Positions 30,401 through 43,660 are shown, numbered from the stretch's first letter. The stretch: 64,000 bases of DNA from Brugia malayi (GCF_000002995.4 NW_025062479.1:8919721-8983720), one strand, 5' to 3'. Notes: generated by a model from the sequence alone, not told the origin. Numbers and translations: made by a program.

Positions 30401-33400
30401 TTATTCATCTTCGCGATTTGTGTTGAGATACTTTTGGACAACGATGTTGAGGACCTATAAAGTCTTTTATCCCTAACTTTTTGAACCTTTAATTGTTATC
30501 GAATTATCATTTATTCATAGCTCTACCTCTTTTAAATCTATTTCTGTAAACAAGTCTGTATCGTTCGATAATAATAAATTATTTCAAATTTCCACGACGG
30601 AAATGAATGTGTTAGGGAGGGTTAAATGAAGGGGAAGGAGAGATCAAAAAAATAAGCTTTTTCAATGACTGTTGACTTCAGATTGGCATGTATTCATGCA
30701 CCAGCTATTTTGTTATGGTATGTTTTCACTTTAGAGATATTTGGATAACTGCAACGAAGAAGCGGTAATCAAAAATGTGGTCGAGAGGCATGGAAAACAC
30801 CGCGGAATGAAGCAACAGGATGCTGAGAAGCGCTTTATTCTGGTGAGTTTCGTGTGTTTATTTCCTGATGCATTGCATAGTTTAGGATATATTGTAAAGC
30901 TTGAATCAGTATTTCTGTGATATTTCTCTACACTTCGCTAACCACTAACTTCATCAACTGCTGTATGATGGTGAAATAAGATAGTTGAATTCGTTCGTTT
31001 CATATTTCAGCACATTATGAACCTTACAGAATATTCAAGGTTTTTTTACTTGTCTATGGGAAGTCAACGGCAAGCTAGTATTGAAAAATGTAATCTGCTT
31101 TAATTCAGTGTCAGTAGCATAAATGATTTGTTTCTCTTAAAAATTTATGCATTCATCCAAAAGTTATGTTTTTGGCCAAACATAATTTCTTCGGACTTTC
31201 CTGTTGAGCAATAAATTCTTGTTGTTGTATTTGCTAGTTATGTCAACGGTTATTTGATTATGGTGCTCATTTGCATCGTGTATTCGCATCCAAACCATCA
31301 ATAAATCTTGGTAATACACCTCTTGGTGATCCTGAAACTGGAGTGGCGCAATGGATTGGGATTATGACACGTGGTATTGTACTTTTCGAAGAAGAAAGGT
31401 TTTCATTGACTTTTTGGTCTTGAAATAATGAAAGCATTCAGAATGATTTTTGCTAGTTCCCTATATTATTTCAAACTGCTTTTTAGTGGTGGTCGGCATG
31501 TTCAGATAGAACACCTTTGGCAAAATACGCAAACTTTACAATTTGATAAAAAGCGCTTCGTGATTGCCTCCGAAATCCATGAACCGTCTATCAATATCTT
31601 CTATACCGATCATTATACAAAGTATGCGTGGAAAGTTGGTTTTGTACAGCATGCACTTATGTTTTGTTAGGTTGTGAAAAATGCTTTGCTTCGTAGTATT
31701 GTTGTTTTTTAATTCTGTGCAGTATTACATATCCATGTAGTTCAGCATTTTTTTGCAGAAGTGCCTATTTTGTCCGTTTTGCGGCTTCACAGCATCGCTT
31801 TATGATAAAAATGCGGCAGTGGAATCATACTTTAAGACGTGATAGTCCTTTTCAGTTCCGTAGAATGCCGGATGTTGGCGCAGACACTAATTTTATGGAA
31901 GAGGTTCTAGTTCTATTGTTCTTCCTAAATTATTGAGCATACTGAAAACAGTTTTTATCATCCTAAACCCATGTTGTAGTACAGATGAAAGAACCATGAA
32001 ATGATTCACTTCATTGATGAATTCAGTTATCCAGATTTGCTTTTTCCATGACAAGTTTAATTCTGTCGAGAGTATGACCTTATCGTTTGTTAAATAATAT
32101 TTTGGTTTAAAGTACTGTGTTTTACTGTGGTGCATCTTCACTAGGATTTTTTATTAATTTATATTAATTTATAAAATTTATAAGGTAATATAATGTGAGC
32201 ATACTGTAACAACACCAGTCGAATAGGATGTATAATATGGATCATCAAATATGGTTAAGAATATTTTGAACTGTTACATAGCTGTGTGAAAATGATAATT
32301 CTCAATTTAATCTTATCGTTGTAGGTAGCACCGGTGTATTATATGAATTCTTCTGATATAAAAAACATGCCGGAGCGTGGTTTTACACGAACCAATAATC
32401 AATATTCCTCAAACGATGCCTTCTCAAAGAAATATGTAGAGACTATACATAGCTCCAATTTGAGACCGAGGATGAGTTCAATAAGTAATGTGTTTAAGTA
32501 TTGAAATGCCCTCAGTATTATATGCCTGTTATGCTACTCATTGATTACTATTATTCATTTAGTGTGAAACTTTGCGGTCTTCAAAATTTCTTTTTGAGTG
32601 AAATCTTATCCATGTAGGTGATGAAATTTCGGAAGAGACTTCTCCTGAAGAATTCGTTGAGAGTGGTGATGGATATATTTTGGAAATTTTGCTGGAAAAA
32701 GATCCAAATACTGGGCTTGGTTTAACGTTGGTCGATGGTAATCTGAATGGTATAAAAGGTGTATATGTGAAGTCTGTATCAGAAGGAGGTGTTGGAAAAA
32801 AAGGAGTTAGTTAATGTTCCGAAACTTCTATGTCGTATCTTTCTTTTTAATGTGATATTGTGTTATGTTTTTGATTTAACTTTTGAAAATTTAGGGAGTG
32901 AATGTTGGTGATCGACTACTAAGTGTCAATAACGTGTCACTTATTGGTAGGGATAGACATGTAACTGTCGATTTAGTGAGAAAATGTGGCAATTTTGTCC
33001 ATTTGAAAATTTTTAGGTAGGTTTTTTTTTTTTTTTTTTCTCATAATCATGAAATATAAGTTTCTATTGTATTACGTGGCAACATGAGGGTATATCGTTT
33101 GTTTTGGTCTTTCATTTGAACCAGGTGCTTGAGCTTGCTGAATATGGCAGTTATCCCCTCTCTACTGTTTCCCGTGCGATAAGATTAATTTGTAGATATA
33201 CTCTGTCATTTCTTGTTCTTCGTATTTTTTCGAGGTTACAGGTGACTATGATGGCAGCAATAACTTGCACAAAATCTTCAGATTTGTTAATCCTTTTCTT
33301 TTCAAGAAAACTTTAATTTTAACCTAATATTCATTATTCTTTTCACTGTTTTACACCTGTTTGTTGTTAAGCCGTACTGATTGAGAAATCTTCGCATTCT

Positions 33401-35723
33401 CTGATGACTTACTCTGCTAACTAGTTTAATATCACAAGCTTTCGTAACGCTTTTCATAATTTCCAAGTTATAATTTCGTTTTGTGAATTAGAAGTTATCT
33501 TACAATTTTTTAAATAAAATCCAATATTTTAAGGTTAGAAGCGGTAACATCTGCACTTGCTTCTGGTATTATTAAAGACAAGACAGCGATTGACGATCAG
33601 AAGGGGTATAAAAATCATTCACTCTCTGTTAGTGAAGGTTGGTCTATTTCGGTGACTAAGGTTCTGTAGTATATATATTCTTGACACCATAACCTATTTC
33701 GCGATTTGCAGAACTGAGATCAAGAACGCCACCACCGCCAAGAAAGTATTCAAATACCTTGAAGAAACGTATAAGAGCTGTTAGTGACTTTGGCGCTGTT
33801 GGTGACACTTTACCGGATTTAAATAGCGAAGATTTATTATCAAACCTTAGAAATGAATCAAAATTAGGGTAAAATTCTGTCATATCTTTCTTATTGTTAT
33901 TAGAAAAGGAATTTATAAGAGAAGGAAATTGAAATGGTAATTTCTGCTTTATTTTCGGAGCAAAGATGGTGGTTTTCATAGAGCCGTTTTTTTAATGTAG
34001 GTGTCGGAGAAAAAAACTTTTATTCTAAAAATGTTTAGCTAGTTAAATTTCATTAATATGGAGAATCCAGTTAGCTTCTCTATCATGAACTGCTACATCT
34101 CACTTCGTAGTAAGAGAAGATTTTAAAAGATATAGTTTGAACTGTTTAAAATGAGGTAGCAACAAGTCATTTGAAAATTTTCTAAATGTAACTGCTTAGG
34201 TATATGTTAGTTTATTATCAGTGCTAATGATTGTTATTATTTTCAGATATTTACGACCAGAGACTTCGTTGAATGACGAGGTTGAATGCAGAATGCGATA
34301 TGAAGTGCCGGTAGTATCCATGTACAAATTCGAAGGTATTGATGATGAACTGATAGAACATTCTCCAAAACGATGTAGTACAATACCATATTTTCCATTT
34401 AAAGCGAGTGAAAATGATTGGGTGAAAATAGGGAAGAGTGATAGTGACCAACAAAAAAGCTCATTCAACGACTGGAAATCAGTGCAGGATTATAGGTATT
34501 GCGAAAATTTTTTTTTTTTTGTACTTTACAGGAAGTTATCGAATGGAAATAATTTTATATAGTTCCAGTACTTCTAGAAAGAAGCCAAATCTTGATTGGG
34601 CTGATGACCTGGATGATATTGTGGAACCGCTTCCCTCCGATGTTTCGATGATCACTCTCGAGCGTAATGAATCTGGTAGCCTTGGTTTTCAAATTGCATC
34701 TAGCGGAGGTATTGTGTATGTAAAGCAAATTACTGCAGAACCTGCACTTTCATGTCCTGATATTCAAGTGGGAGATAGGATTATATTGGTTTGTTTCAAA
34801 TTCGATGTTAGCTTCAAGTTTTTTTTTTTTTCTTTCTAAACTTTTTTTCTTTTTTTGAGATGTTTAGGATTTCGTTTACTTTTTTTTTCAACTTAAATAT
34901 ATTGTGACAAAAAAAAAAAGAAAACATTTGTTGGACATTTTTATTGTATAATACATGTGTTTTAGAGTTTTTGTTGCAGGTAAATCATGAGAAGGTGCAA
35001 AACCTAACGCATCAGCAGTTGGTAGATCTATTAAGAAAGAGTGGTGAAAGAGTGATAATAGGCTTGCAAAACTCAAACAAAGAAGTACGTGCTTGTGATG
35101 AAGGCGAACAGACTGTACGAGTTGTTTTGGAGAAATCTCATACGGGTTCGCTTGGTCTGAGCTTAGCAAAGAAGACTGGTTTTGATGGTATGTTACCAAT
35201 TTTGATACTTATTATTCTTAGTTTTTAATTTTTTTTATGTGTCATCAATATGGATGCCGATTTTCTATCGTTTTCATTCTTTCAACAGAAAAGAGTTTTC
35301 ATATGTCCAGTTTTAGAAATTGTATTTTTATAAAGGATTTGTTTCTTTTCTTTTTATAGATTTATTTTAATGTTCTTTCAATTTTAGAATAAGATTTGTA
35401 TTAAATTTGACAACTATCACTATTTTCCATTCATAGAATGTCACAACTGTATTTTGTCCTTCGAAAGAGAATCAAAGTCCAGATGTCTGAATCATATTTT
35501 GCTATATTCCATTGGTTTAGCATGAAATATTTTAGGAATTTACATCCGAATGATCAGCAGTGGTAGCGCTGCGGATATTGATGGAACACTGCATATCGGT
35601 GATAAAATTTGGAAAGTCAACGGTCAATCAGTAAATAGTTATACACCTGGTGCTATCGTTGATTTATTAAAAGCTACAAATAATCCCGTAGAAATTATTG
35701 TAAAACGAGACATCATCAAGTAA
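24427..35723 (+). CDS. KIND-FERM-3xPDZ scaffold protein (FRMPD2/PTPN13-like, no phosphatase)
   Basis: Thirty-one exons, about 1467 residues; the phase of every junction closes. KIND domain at the N-terminus: VSLSEIVEVRGCGLNDDELL and AVHVYCLGEVIRFAGG in exons 1-3. A low-complexity acidic linker (exons at 26960-28249) includes a 23-residue tandem repeat. FERM: VTLHRIEHTDVTVELLSGKH (from 29348), FFLDGHQRLEKFAPPGWK, ELYLQLRRDILDDRIQPKRD, LCQRLFDYGAHLHRVFASKP and SAYFVRFAASQHRFMIKM (to 31903). PDZ1 at 32618-33016 (GLGLTLV), PDZ2 at 34563-35060 or so (SLGFQIA), PDZ3 at 35100-35723 (SLGLSLA, then GIYIRMISSGSAADIDG). KIND+FERM+PDZ occurs together in PTPN13 and FRMPD2; the protein stops right after PDZ3 with no tyrosine phosphatase, so it is nearer FRMPD2 in plan. 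Likely a cortical or junctional scaffold. The acceptor of exon 5 is ambiguous (25757 or 25826; both in frame). Confidence 0.92.
28074..28211 (+). repeat. Two-copy 69-bp tandem repeat across an intron-exon boundary
   Basis: Copies 28074-28142 and 28143-28211 share period 69 bases (23 codons) and differ at few positions. Each copy begins GGCTCCAATAC; in copy 1 this continues AG and forms the splice acceptor of the exon starting at 28087, in copy 2 it continues TG and is coding. The encoded unit includes SPVLESRVK twice. Confidence 0.85.
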
Positions 35724-38301
35724 TTAGTTTGTAATCTTAAATTTATTTCCTGTCGCGTTAGTTTTCACAGACTTCAGTCTTCTATTAGTTATAGTGATAT
35801 TACTAATCAGGTTTTGCAGTAATGGTAATTGTCCTTTTTTTTTTCACTCAACTCATTTTGCTTCATTCTCTTTCATGTCTCTGTTAAGCTCTAATTTGTA
35901 GATGTAACATGTGTTATGTTATTCATGCTATCACTGTGTATGTGAAACTTTTCATGTGTTATGCATTCCTTTTTCATTGATGTTGCATGATGGAATTCAT
36001 AATATTGTATGCTATGCGCAATGTTATTTTATATATAATTTATCGTCACCATTTCAATAACCATTATCTGTTTTAACTTACTGCATCCGGAAAGATGGGT
36101 TTTTATGTATTTACTGATTACAGTTTCTTGGCTTCAAATTATCAATGAATTATTTGAATGGATGGTATTTATTATTGCTGTATTATATCAAACATTTTAT
36201 TGTCTTGATTTCTTGTTTGAAATTTGCTATTAGATTATCCAGAGCGGTATGTTGAATTTTCCAGTTGCCAAATAGCATATTTTTCTAGGTAGTGATTTGT
36301 TTGCCTTAATTTAAAAAATTTGCTCAACTAAGACACTTTTGCAAGTAAAAACGGTGTCTCTTCTTCATTATTTTGATGTTTATACCTTTATTAGCAAACC
36401 GTTTTGTGATTACACGTTAGGCTTGAAGTGTACTTTGTGTGGCAGTGCAGGTTTATTTATGTATGCAATTCGACAATGCATTTGTAGCGTTCCGATATAC
36501 AAAAAATTGTGTGGCGTACCGAAAAGCGAAGTTCTTTTTACCATTTGTCCTCAAGTTGATGGATTCATGGCGAAATCAATTAGGATAACCGTTTTGTCAC
36601 CAATTAAAGTATAGTGAACTCTATGTACTACTACATCTTTATGTTTTTGCAAATTTTAATGATGGCTTAAATGATTATTATTTCTTCAATGCAGTACAAT
36701 GTGTTCTACACATATATGTGTTTGGTTGCTCAGTTCCTTTCTGTATAAAAAAAGCGTACCATCTGCTTGTAACAGAGCTTCGGTATTTGATCGTCAGTGG
36801 ATACTGTGAATTCAATATCTCAGCCTTATTATTTCAGCAAGATGAAAGGCAAACCAGTCAGGGTTCAAAAGGATGGAAATTGGTGAACCAAAACATACGA
36901 GGAGAATGACCGTCAGCATGAATCTTCAAGCTCCTATGCTGATTTCTCACTTTTGTGCATTTGCGACAGTTAGCCTTGGTTCGTGTTGTGAGGCGTGACA
37001 GTTTAATAAACTTTTTCAATTAAAGTCAATTGTTAATTGTGCTTGCAGAATAATTTGTATGGTAGAACTGTTCTGTTCCTCAACAAACTGTTGTGGGATT
37101 CTGTGAGAATGCTTTTATATAAATTCTTTACTCTCTCGATATTTTTTAGACAATACCTAGTAGAACTGCTCACATTAAACTATTAAAATAAAATTGTTTA
37201 AATTTCGGGATTATCGCTTGGCTCTTTGCATATTTTTCCCAGTTTCTCCTATTCGTTGCATTTCTTTTTTGTAGATTCATCATCACCACGTCATCTCTCC
37301 TTTATTTACCACCTTGTCAGCGTTTGTATTATTATTTGCATACCAAAAATATCAGTGATGATAATTGAGACGTTCTCGTAGGCTTGTTACTGTTTATATG
37401 TAGTTTATTTTCGATATATGAACTAGATACAGTATTTCTCCGTTCTTGAAATTTCATTCCTTACTACTGAGTGATTTACTTGTCATGTTCTCATTTTCCT
37501 GTTCTCATCCACAGTTTGGAAGTAATGAGTAGTGATAGAGGGAATATTCATACTATGATGCTACGCATTTTTCTGGTGTACAAGCACTTATAATTTCCTT
37601 AGCAAGTGTTTAAGTTGCAACTTCCTTTTTTTTTTTTTTTTTCTTCGTTTATTTAATGTATTCATTTCCATTTACTGTAAAGTTGCATACATATTGACAA
37701 ATACATATATATTGCTTGGATGGCTTTAATAATTCCTTTGTGATTAAGTGTTATATATATATTGAGCGCACTCAGAAACGCCATTTCTAATCTCACTTCT
37801 ATTAAAGGCTAATGTTTCACGCCTCTAGATACTTGCCGAACTTTTTTTCATCTGCATTCTATATTCTAACCAGCTGCTCCCTGAATGAATTAACTTAAAA
37901 TTTACGTAAACAATTAAATATGATGACTTTTGCCGCAAAAACTATATATGAACCGACAGTAAAAAAACGTACATTTGCAGAAGTGACTAAGAAAATTTGA
38001 GAAAAATACTGGAACTAAAAGCTAAACACGTAAAGCTAAAACTGGAATTTAGATATAAGTGTCGAAAGTGATATACATGCAACATCATGAAAACCAAATA
38101 TTGACTTCAAAACTGAAAGACTGCCAACTACAAAGTACCTGTTATGAAAATCATGCTGCTGCTAATACTAAGACACATCTCCATTTTGAATGCAATTGAA
38201 TGCAAAACACTGCGAACAATCGTTTTGAAAAAAAAAAACTAGAAAATCATCCTTAAATTCATATACATCTTTGATGAATAAACACCCATAGCATTAGAGA
38301 T
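35724..38301. other. Long convergent intergenic region with a possible orphan exon
   Basis: Follows the KIND-FERM-PDZ stop and precedes the ACK stop on the other strand. AT-rich with a long T tract near 37627-37642. Open frames at 36339-36614 and 36718-36909 lack family features. One stretch, 36451-36588, begins after a GGCAGTGCAG acceptor and is open for 46 codons with protein-like composition; see findings. Confidence 0.45.
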
Positions 38302-41300
38302 TCAGTGAGCTGTTGTAGATGACTTTACTGATACTTCATTTTTACCGAACTGGAAAAGTAATGAAATAAGTTGAAATCCAAATCCAAAAATTATAAGACG
38401 AAACTGTTACGACCAGTACGAAGTCTGTTGCCAGTAATGTGGATACATTTTTCTCAGGATTAAGTATAGCTTAGTACGCGCGTATTCTAAACTAAAGGAA
38501 CAATTCTGTAGAATGGATTTACCTGTAATAATCCAAAAGCTGTCCCATCAACTCCAACATGACAAGTGTGGTGAATGTTACCTTGAGGTTCACTTATCAA
38601 CAACTTCTTATGGCTATTCTTGTCTTGTGTCTCTTCTTTATCATGGAGAGAGATTTTTGAATGTGCTAAAAGGGGAACTGATGACAAGTATTGATTGCAT
38701 TTGCTGTTCGACAATTCGATGGCAAGCTTTGCAACTGTTTCTTCGGGTCTAAATAAACCTGTTCGACCATTTCGCATGTATCCACGCCAGAAGTAGCCAT
38801 CTGGATATGTCGAAGGACTGAAACTTCAATCTAAATCACCGGAAGTCTTAACTAGAGTAAGGTAGGGATTAACATTTGATCTACAATGAGAACACACACT
38901 AGACACCTGAAATCTGTCTAAGAATGCCATCACATAACAAACACAGGAAGAAATCATTGCTCGACTAAAAACACAAACTAATTACTAACCACTTATCAAG
39001 CACAATTATGGTTTCATTCTTTAAATACTGGAGGTGGTCAATGATTCCGTCACAGCAAGATGCCACAGTAACTAGACACTGAGGCATGATTTCTGGAAGT
39101 TCGCGGACGATGTCAGTAAAAGAAGGACGTTCTTCCGGTTTGTGAGTCCAGCATTGCATCATGAGTTCATAGAATTCACGTGGACAAGCGTCTGGACGTT
39201 CCAATCTTTGTAAATTTGGATAGTCTATTGCTGCTAATATCTGAAAAAGCAATGTGCTGAAGAGGCTATAATAAAGAAAACAGAAAATCTTGAACAATCT
39301 GAACGAAGGACTAGTTAGAGAATATCCCAATACGATCCATATTATTGGATTTTTTTTCCAAGTAACCTTACTGAAAGACGAAACAAAAATAACCTGTGCA
39401 CCGCTAAAGCCAGCCCATGGCATCTGACCGAAAGAAAATATTTCAAATAATGTCACACCATATGACCAGACGTCACTGGCAGACGTAAACTTTAGGTAAT
39501 TAATGGCCTCAGGGGCACACCACGCGATCGGTAGTTTTACTGCTTCTGAAAATTCGCTTCGATAATAATCTTCGCCCATGCCCAAAAAACGGCTTAATCC
39601 AAAATCCGAAATCTTCACCTGCAATTAGCTGCAGAATTTAATATATGGCACTCTCAACAAATGTGTTAATATTTATTTCACCATTGTTTTACCATTGTCT
39701 CCTTCACTTGTTCTATATCACCCTATTTTCACTTCTTAAACATATCAGCCTTCATTTTCAAGAAGATAAAGAGAACAAAGGAAACGTCCTTTCACAATCT
39801 ATATGTTATAATGAAAAAGCATCCATTTACCCTTTCAGTAGAAAAAACAAGAACATTTCGTGCTGCAAGGTCACGATGAATAAGTCTTTCATCTGATATG
39901 TACTTCATGCCCTGCGCAATTTGTACCGAAAATTTACAAAGTGTATCCATAAAAAATGTAGCACGTAGAAGGCACTCCAGTAATGATCCACAAGGTGCCA
40001 ATTCAGATACCTGGACGAATGTAATTGAAATAATTCAAGCAGATACTAATATATTTTAAAACTGAACGACGGAGTGAAAAAACAAATAACAGAAAAATCA
40101 GTATAATAAATGATGCTGCCTTTTCAGATGATGAACATTTGTTGTGAAAAAAAAAATCTATTTCCCCAACCAAAAACCAACCAACATAACTGCTTTAGTA
40201 TCCAATACTACACCATAAAGTCTGACAACACATTCATGACCCATCTTGTGCAATACTGCGACTTCTTGCAAAAAATTAAGAGGATTGGCAAACAGTTTTT
40301 GAGGCAAAATACATTTCACAGCTACCTGAAACAGAGCTTTGCAAGCCATATTAAATTAGCCGTCATCTTGTCAGCAGTATGTAAACTTCGTAGTTGAAAA
40401 TGAGAAAACCAAGAGTTCTTATATTTGAGTCTCCTTAAATAGCTCATGAACGGCCATATGCGACATAAATTGAACAAATATATCATATGTTATATCGAAT
40501 GACTGACTTAGTGATTCTCGTGATTTAAAATCCAGTAGTAGTAAAATTATGCGTAGCAAATACCTGTATTTGCTCATTGTTATTTGAATTATTCCAAGCG
40601 GCTTGATAAACAGATCCGAACTCTCCTTTTCCCAACTGCTTGGATAAAATGATATTTTCCAGAGGTATAACGTGCTGCTCTTGGTAATTCGGTGAATGTT
40701 CTTTTTTCTTTAGCCTTTCTAAAAAAAAAATACAGATACTTTTTATATTATTGAAAAGTGTCAAAAAAGAGAAGAAAATAACTTGGGGATTCAAGCTTAT
40801 GAATACACCAAGGTCGTAATAATGAGAAGTACTACTACTGATGAAATATCATAATTTGTCAACTAATGGAAATTGAAATAAGAAATATGAACGAAAGTGA
40901 TGCCTTTGCCAAGGATCTTCCTTCGTAACTTTCCCATAATCGAAGACTTGGAAAATCTCCGACAGCAAACTTCTTGCAAGCGTTTTTGCTCCGGTCTGCT
41001 CATACCAATTTTGTTCAGGTCTTTCTTATCCACATAACTCATATCAGCCGCATTACGTAACCTCAGGACCGTTCGCATGGAATGTTCATAACTGAAATAA
41101 CTTAATTGAGATTACCTACAAACATACTCCTTATTTATCACAAGAAGTTATTGATCTTACATCACACACTAATTCTAAGAGAAGCAAGTTTCTTGAAATT
41201 ATATACAGTTTTCCACAATCCACAAGTATTAATCAACTAATTATTATTTTAAAATGGTCTACGATCAATTAATAGAACTTTACAACTTTGATGAATTTAA

Positions 41301-41522
41301 TTTGAGGTCAACTTTTTGTCTAATTTTACATAGTTTAATCTATAAGTAATGTATTTTAATTGGATAAGAATTGGGAGCAGCTTTGTCGTATTTAATATCA
41401 TCACTCATCAATTTGGCTGCTTGCAACTGCTAAGCTTAAAAGCAAATGAAAGGAAAAATGCACCACAACAAATCGGCTTCATATAATAATTCCGAAATGG
41501 TGCACTGTTCCGCTGCCATCAT
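38302..41522 (-). CDS. ACK-family non-receptor tyrosine kinase (SAM-kinase-SH3-CRIB)
   Basis: ACK/TNK2 kinases are CDC42 effectors; worm members include ARK-1 and SID-3. Exons: 41522-41470, 41091-40904, 40718-40564, 40325-40182, 40010-39831, 39618-39394, 39240-38990, 38817-38523, 38349-38302; 512 residues, phases closed. SAM-like N-terminus: ISELLYEAD then LNKIGMSRPEQKRLQEV. Kinase: LGKGEFGSVYQAAW (glycine loop), VAVKCI (Lys), LIHRDLAARNVLV (catalytic loop), VKISDFGLSRFLG (DFG), WCAPEAINYLKFTSASDVWS. SH3: FWRGYMRNGRTGLF. CRIB: ISEPQGNIHHTCHVGVDGTA. All catalytic residues are intact. The intron after 40904 must use a GC donor (AAAG|GCATCA) to keep frame. After CRIB only about 20 residues remain, whereas ACK proteins normally have a long Pro-rich and ubiquitin-binding tail. 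The last 15-codon exon (FGKNEVSVKSSTTAH) rests on a good TTTTCCAG acceptor and frame. Confidence 0.93.
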
Positions 41523-41972
41523 CCTTTCAGCACTTTTATTGGATTGTAAGTTGTGAATAATCTCTGTACAATCCAAAATTTCCGGTAGCTAATCTACAAC
41601 ATCCTGAAAACAAAAGATCAAAGAAGCTAAGGTTTTAAATCATAAAGTTGATGGCTAATTTTAATTGACAGAATTTTTCAAAGCTTTCATATTCGGTCAT
41701 TCTACTCCTCCAAAATGACAGAGTTTTTCATAACAAAAGAAAAGATTCCTTTCTCCCTCATTCTAAATATCAAAGATGAAAGTGAACAAGCAACAATAAA
41801 ACAACCACTAGCAGAACAGGTATACAATAAGTCTAATACAGGGACAATATTCAAATGAGCAAACTATTCATTATTAAAGGCCGTTCGTAGGTTTTCTTTC
41901 TACTTATGCTAGTTCATGGAGATGTGTAGAGTACTAACCTTATATTTCAGGTACTGAAATGTTAGCAGAGAA
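41523..41972. promoter_or_regulatory. Divergent promoter region, ACK (-) / tafazzin (+)
   Basis: 450 bases separate the two start codons. A TTATATTTCAG acceptor ends at 41950, 22 bases before the tafazzin ATG, a candidate spliced-leader site. No coding exon in between. Confidence 0.5.
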
Positions 41973-43660
41973 ATGGACAAATCATACGGATTTCAATTCC
42001 AATGGCCATTCCCAAAGAATCCTAATGCTTTGTATAGATTTGCTTCCAAGGCTACTCTCATCGCGGTCCTCTCAGCGTGCAAACTTATCTTCTCATTAAG
42101 TATGTTTCTATTTATGCAAAAATGATATGATATTCATAACAGTATGTTTTGGCAGTTTTTGTGTCTTACTATGCTTTTAGAAGGTGCGTCATTTCGCGAC
42201 GTATTAAAACGATTTTTGAATATGATAATTGTGATTGAATGGTCTTGTTCTGTTGTTAACGGATTGTGGATTTTTTGAAGTTATAATAACTTCAGACATG
42301 AATCGTATATCAGTAATTAATAAAAATCGACTTCTGTCTGCTCTGGAAAATAAGTCAAGACCGTTGATCACTATATCAAATCATCGTAGTAACATGGATG
42401 ATCCTTTAATTTGGTGTAAGTGTTTAATATGTAAACGAAGAATTTAATGACCAAACGCTGCAAATAAGAAATTTTATTTTGTTAGTTGAGATTTCATCTT
42501 ACTTAATTCTTCGGCACTAAATCCCTAATGATGTTTCATTCTTCCACTTAGGTCTGTTCACGTGGCGTGAATTCTTCTCGAACATATCAAGATTTCGGTA
42601 CACTTTGGCAGCACATAACATATGTTTCACAAAAGCATGGCATAGTTGGTTAGTATTTCATTCTATTTTTTTTTTTTTAAATAAATTTCAGGTTATGCTA
42701 AATACTAAATTCATTTCCTTATGTAATAAGTTGTGGCATACATTCAGGGTGACGTCCATTTATTTTTCTAGAGGGTAGTTAAATACATTTTTGAACTTAT
42801 TAAATTTTCAAGATTCCATATGAAAGGCTCATTAATTGTTGTTTTTTTCACTATTGTTTTTTTCTGATCTTAAATATTTCGTAGAAAAAAAACTATCTGT
42901 AAGTAAACTTTTGTTCTAACTTCTCTAAATATCCAGGTTCTTTTCATTGGGTAAATGTGTACCAGTTGTGCGCGGTGAAGGTGTTTATCAAAAAGGAGTT
43001 GATTTTTGCATTGAAAAACTTGCAGAAAATCAGTGGATTCATATTTTTCCCGAAGGTAAAGTAACACCCATTCCGATACGGATCAAATGGGGTGTAGCAC
43101 GTATGGTAAGCTATGTCTTATTTTTCTTAGCAGAACGCGATGATTTTGTTATTAATATGCTTACACATGATCCTTCACATCTTATTTCTACAGAACCATA
43201 TTTTAATTCACTCAGCAAAATATTTTTGTCTCAACTTTTAGATAATGGAAAGTCCAAATCCTCCTATACTTCTACCTATATGGATACACCAAATGGCTGA
43301 CGTCTGGCCACAATCAAAGCCATATTACCCTAGAGTAGGAAAGGTAATAAATATAACCTTACACACATCTTTCATATATCCATGTTACCCGGATTTACAG
43401 TTCTAAGCTCTCTAGTATTCTGTTTAATGACTGTCTGCTGAATCTTGTTTAAACGTTTAAAAATCTTTAAAAAGCATTTTCGTCTGATTATTCTCTTATT
43501 GCAGCATGTCACAGTGTTGATAGGCTGTGAGGTGGATATGAAGGAACATATGTGGAGGTTTCGCACTGGCTCCGAACGTGAAAGGCGAAAAGCCCTTGCT
43601 GATTTTGTGCAGGAAAAATTGTTTAACCTTGGTGCTCAAATTGATCAAACAAAGTTTTAG
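41973..43660 (+). CDS. taz: Tafazzin, cardiolipin-remodelling acyltransferase
   Basis: Tafazzin is the mitochondrial phospholipid-lysophospholipid transacylase that remodels cardiolipin. Six exons: 41973-42099, 42296-42415, 42552-42648, 42937-43105, 43242-43343, 43505-43660; 256 residues, close to the family norm, phases closed. N-terminus [17 protein letters not shown] with a hydrophobic membrane-associated stretch; the catalytic HX4D motif is in [11 protein letters not shown]; then [31 protein letters not shown] and HIFPEGKV (the glycerol-phosphate acyltransferase motif). C-terminus reads [17 protein letters not shown] as in other tafazzins. An apparent open stretch at 42181-42290 is skipped: the direct join gives exactly the spacing of the human protein. 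Confidence 0.96.

Noticed and set aside
31011..31039. Exon-like HIMNLTEYSR in the FERM region of the KIND gene
   Set aside because: Its donor phase does not fit the next exon, whereas joining 30842 to 31238 directly restores the conserved FERM F2 sequence.
39645..39896. Plus-strand open frame within the ACK gene
   Set aside because: Shadow of the kinase exon at 40010-39831 and its neighbouring intron on the other strand; no family features.
42181..42290. Open stretch between tafazzin exons 1 and 2 that could be an extra exon
   Set aside because: Including it leads to a stop; joining 42099 directly to 42296 keeps phase and gives the same spacing as human tafazzin.
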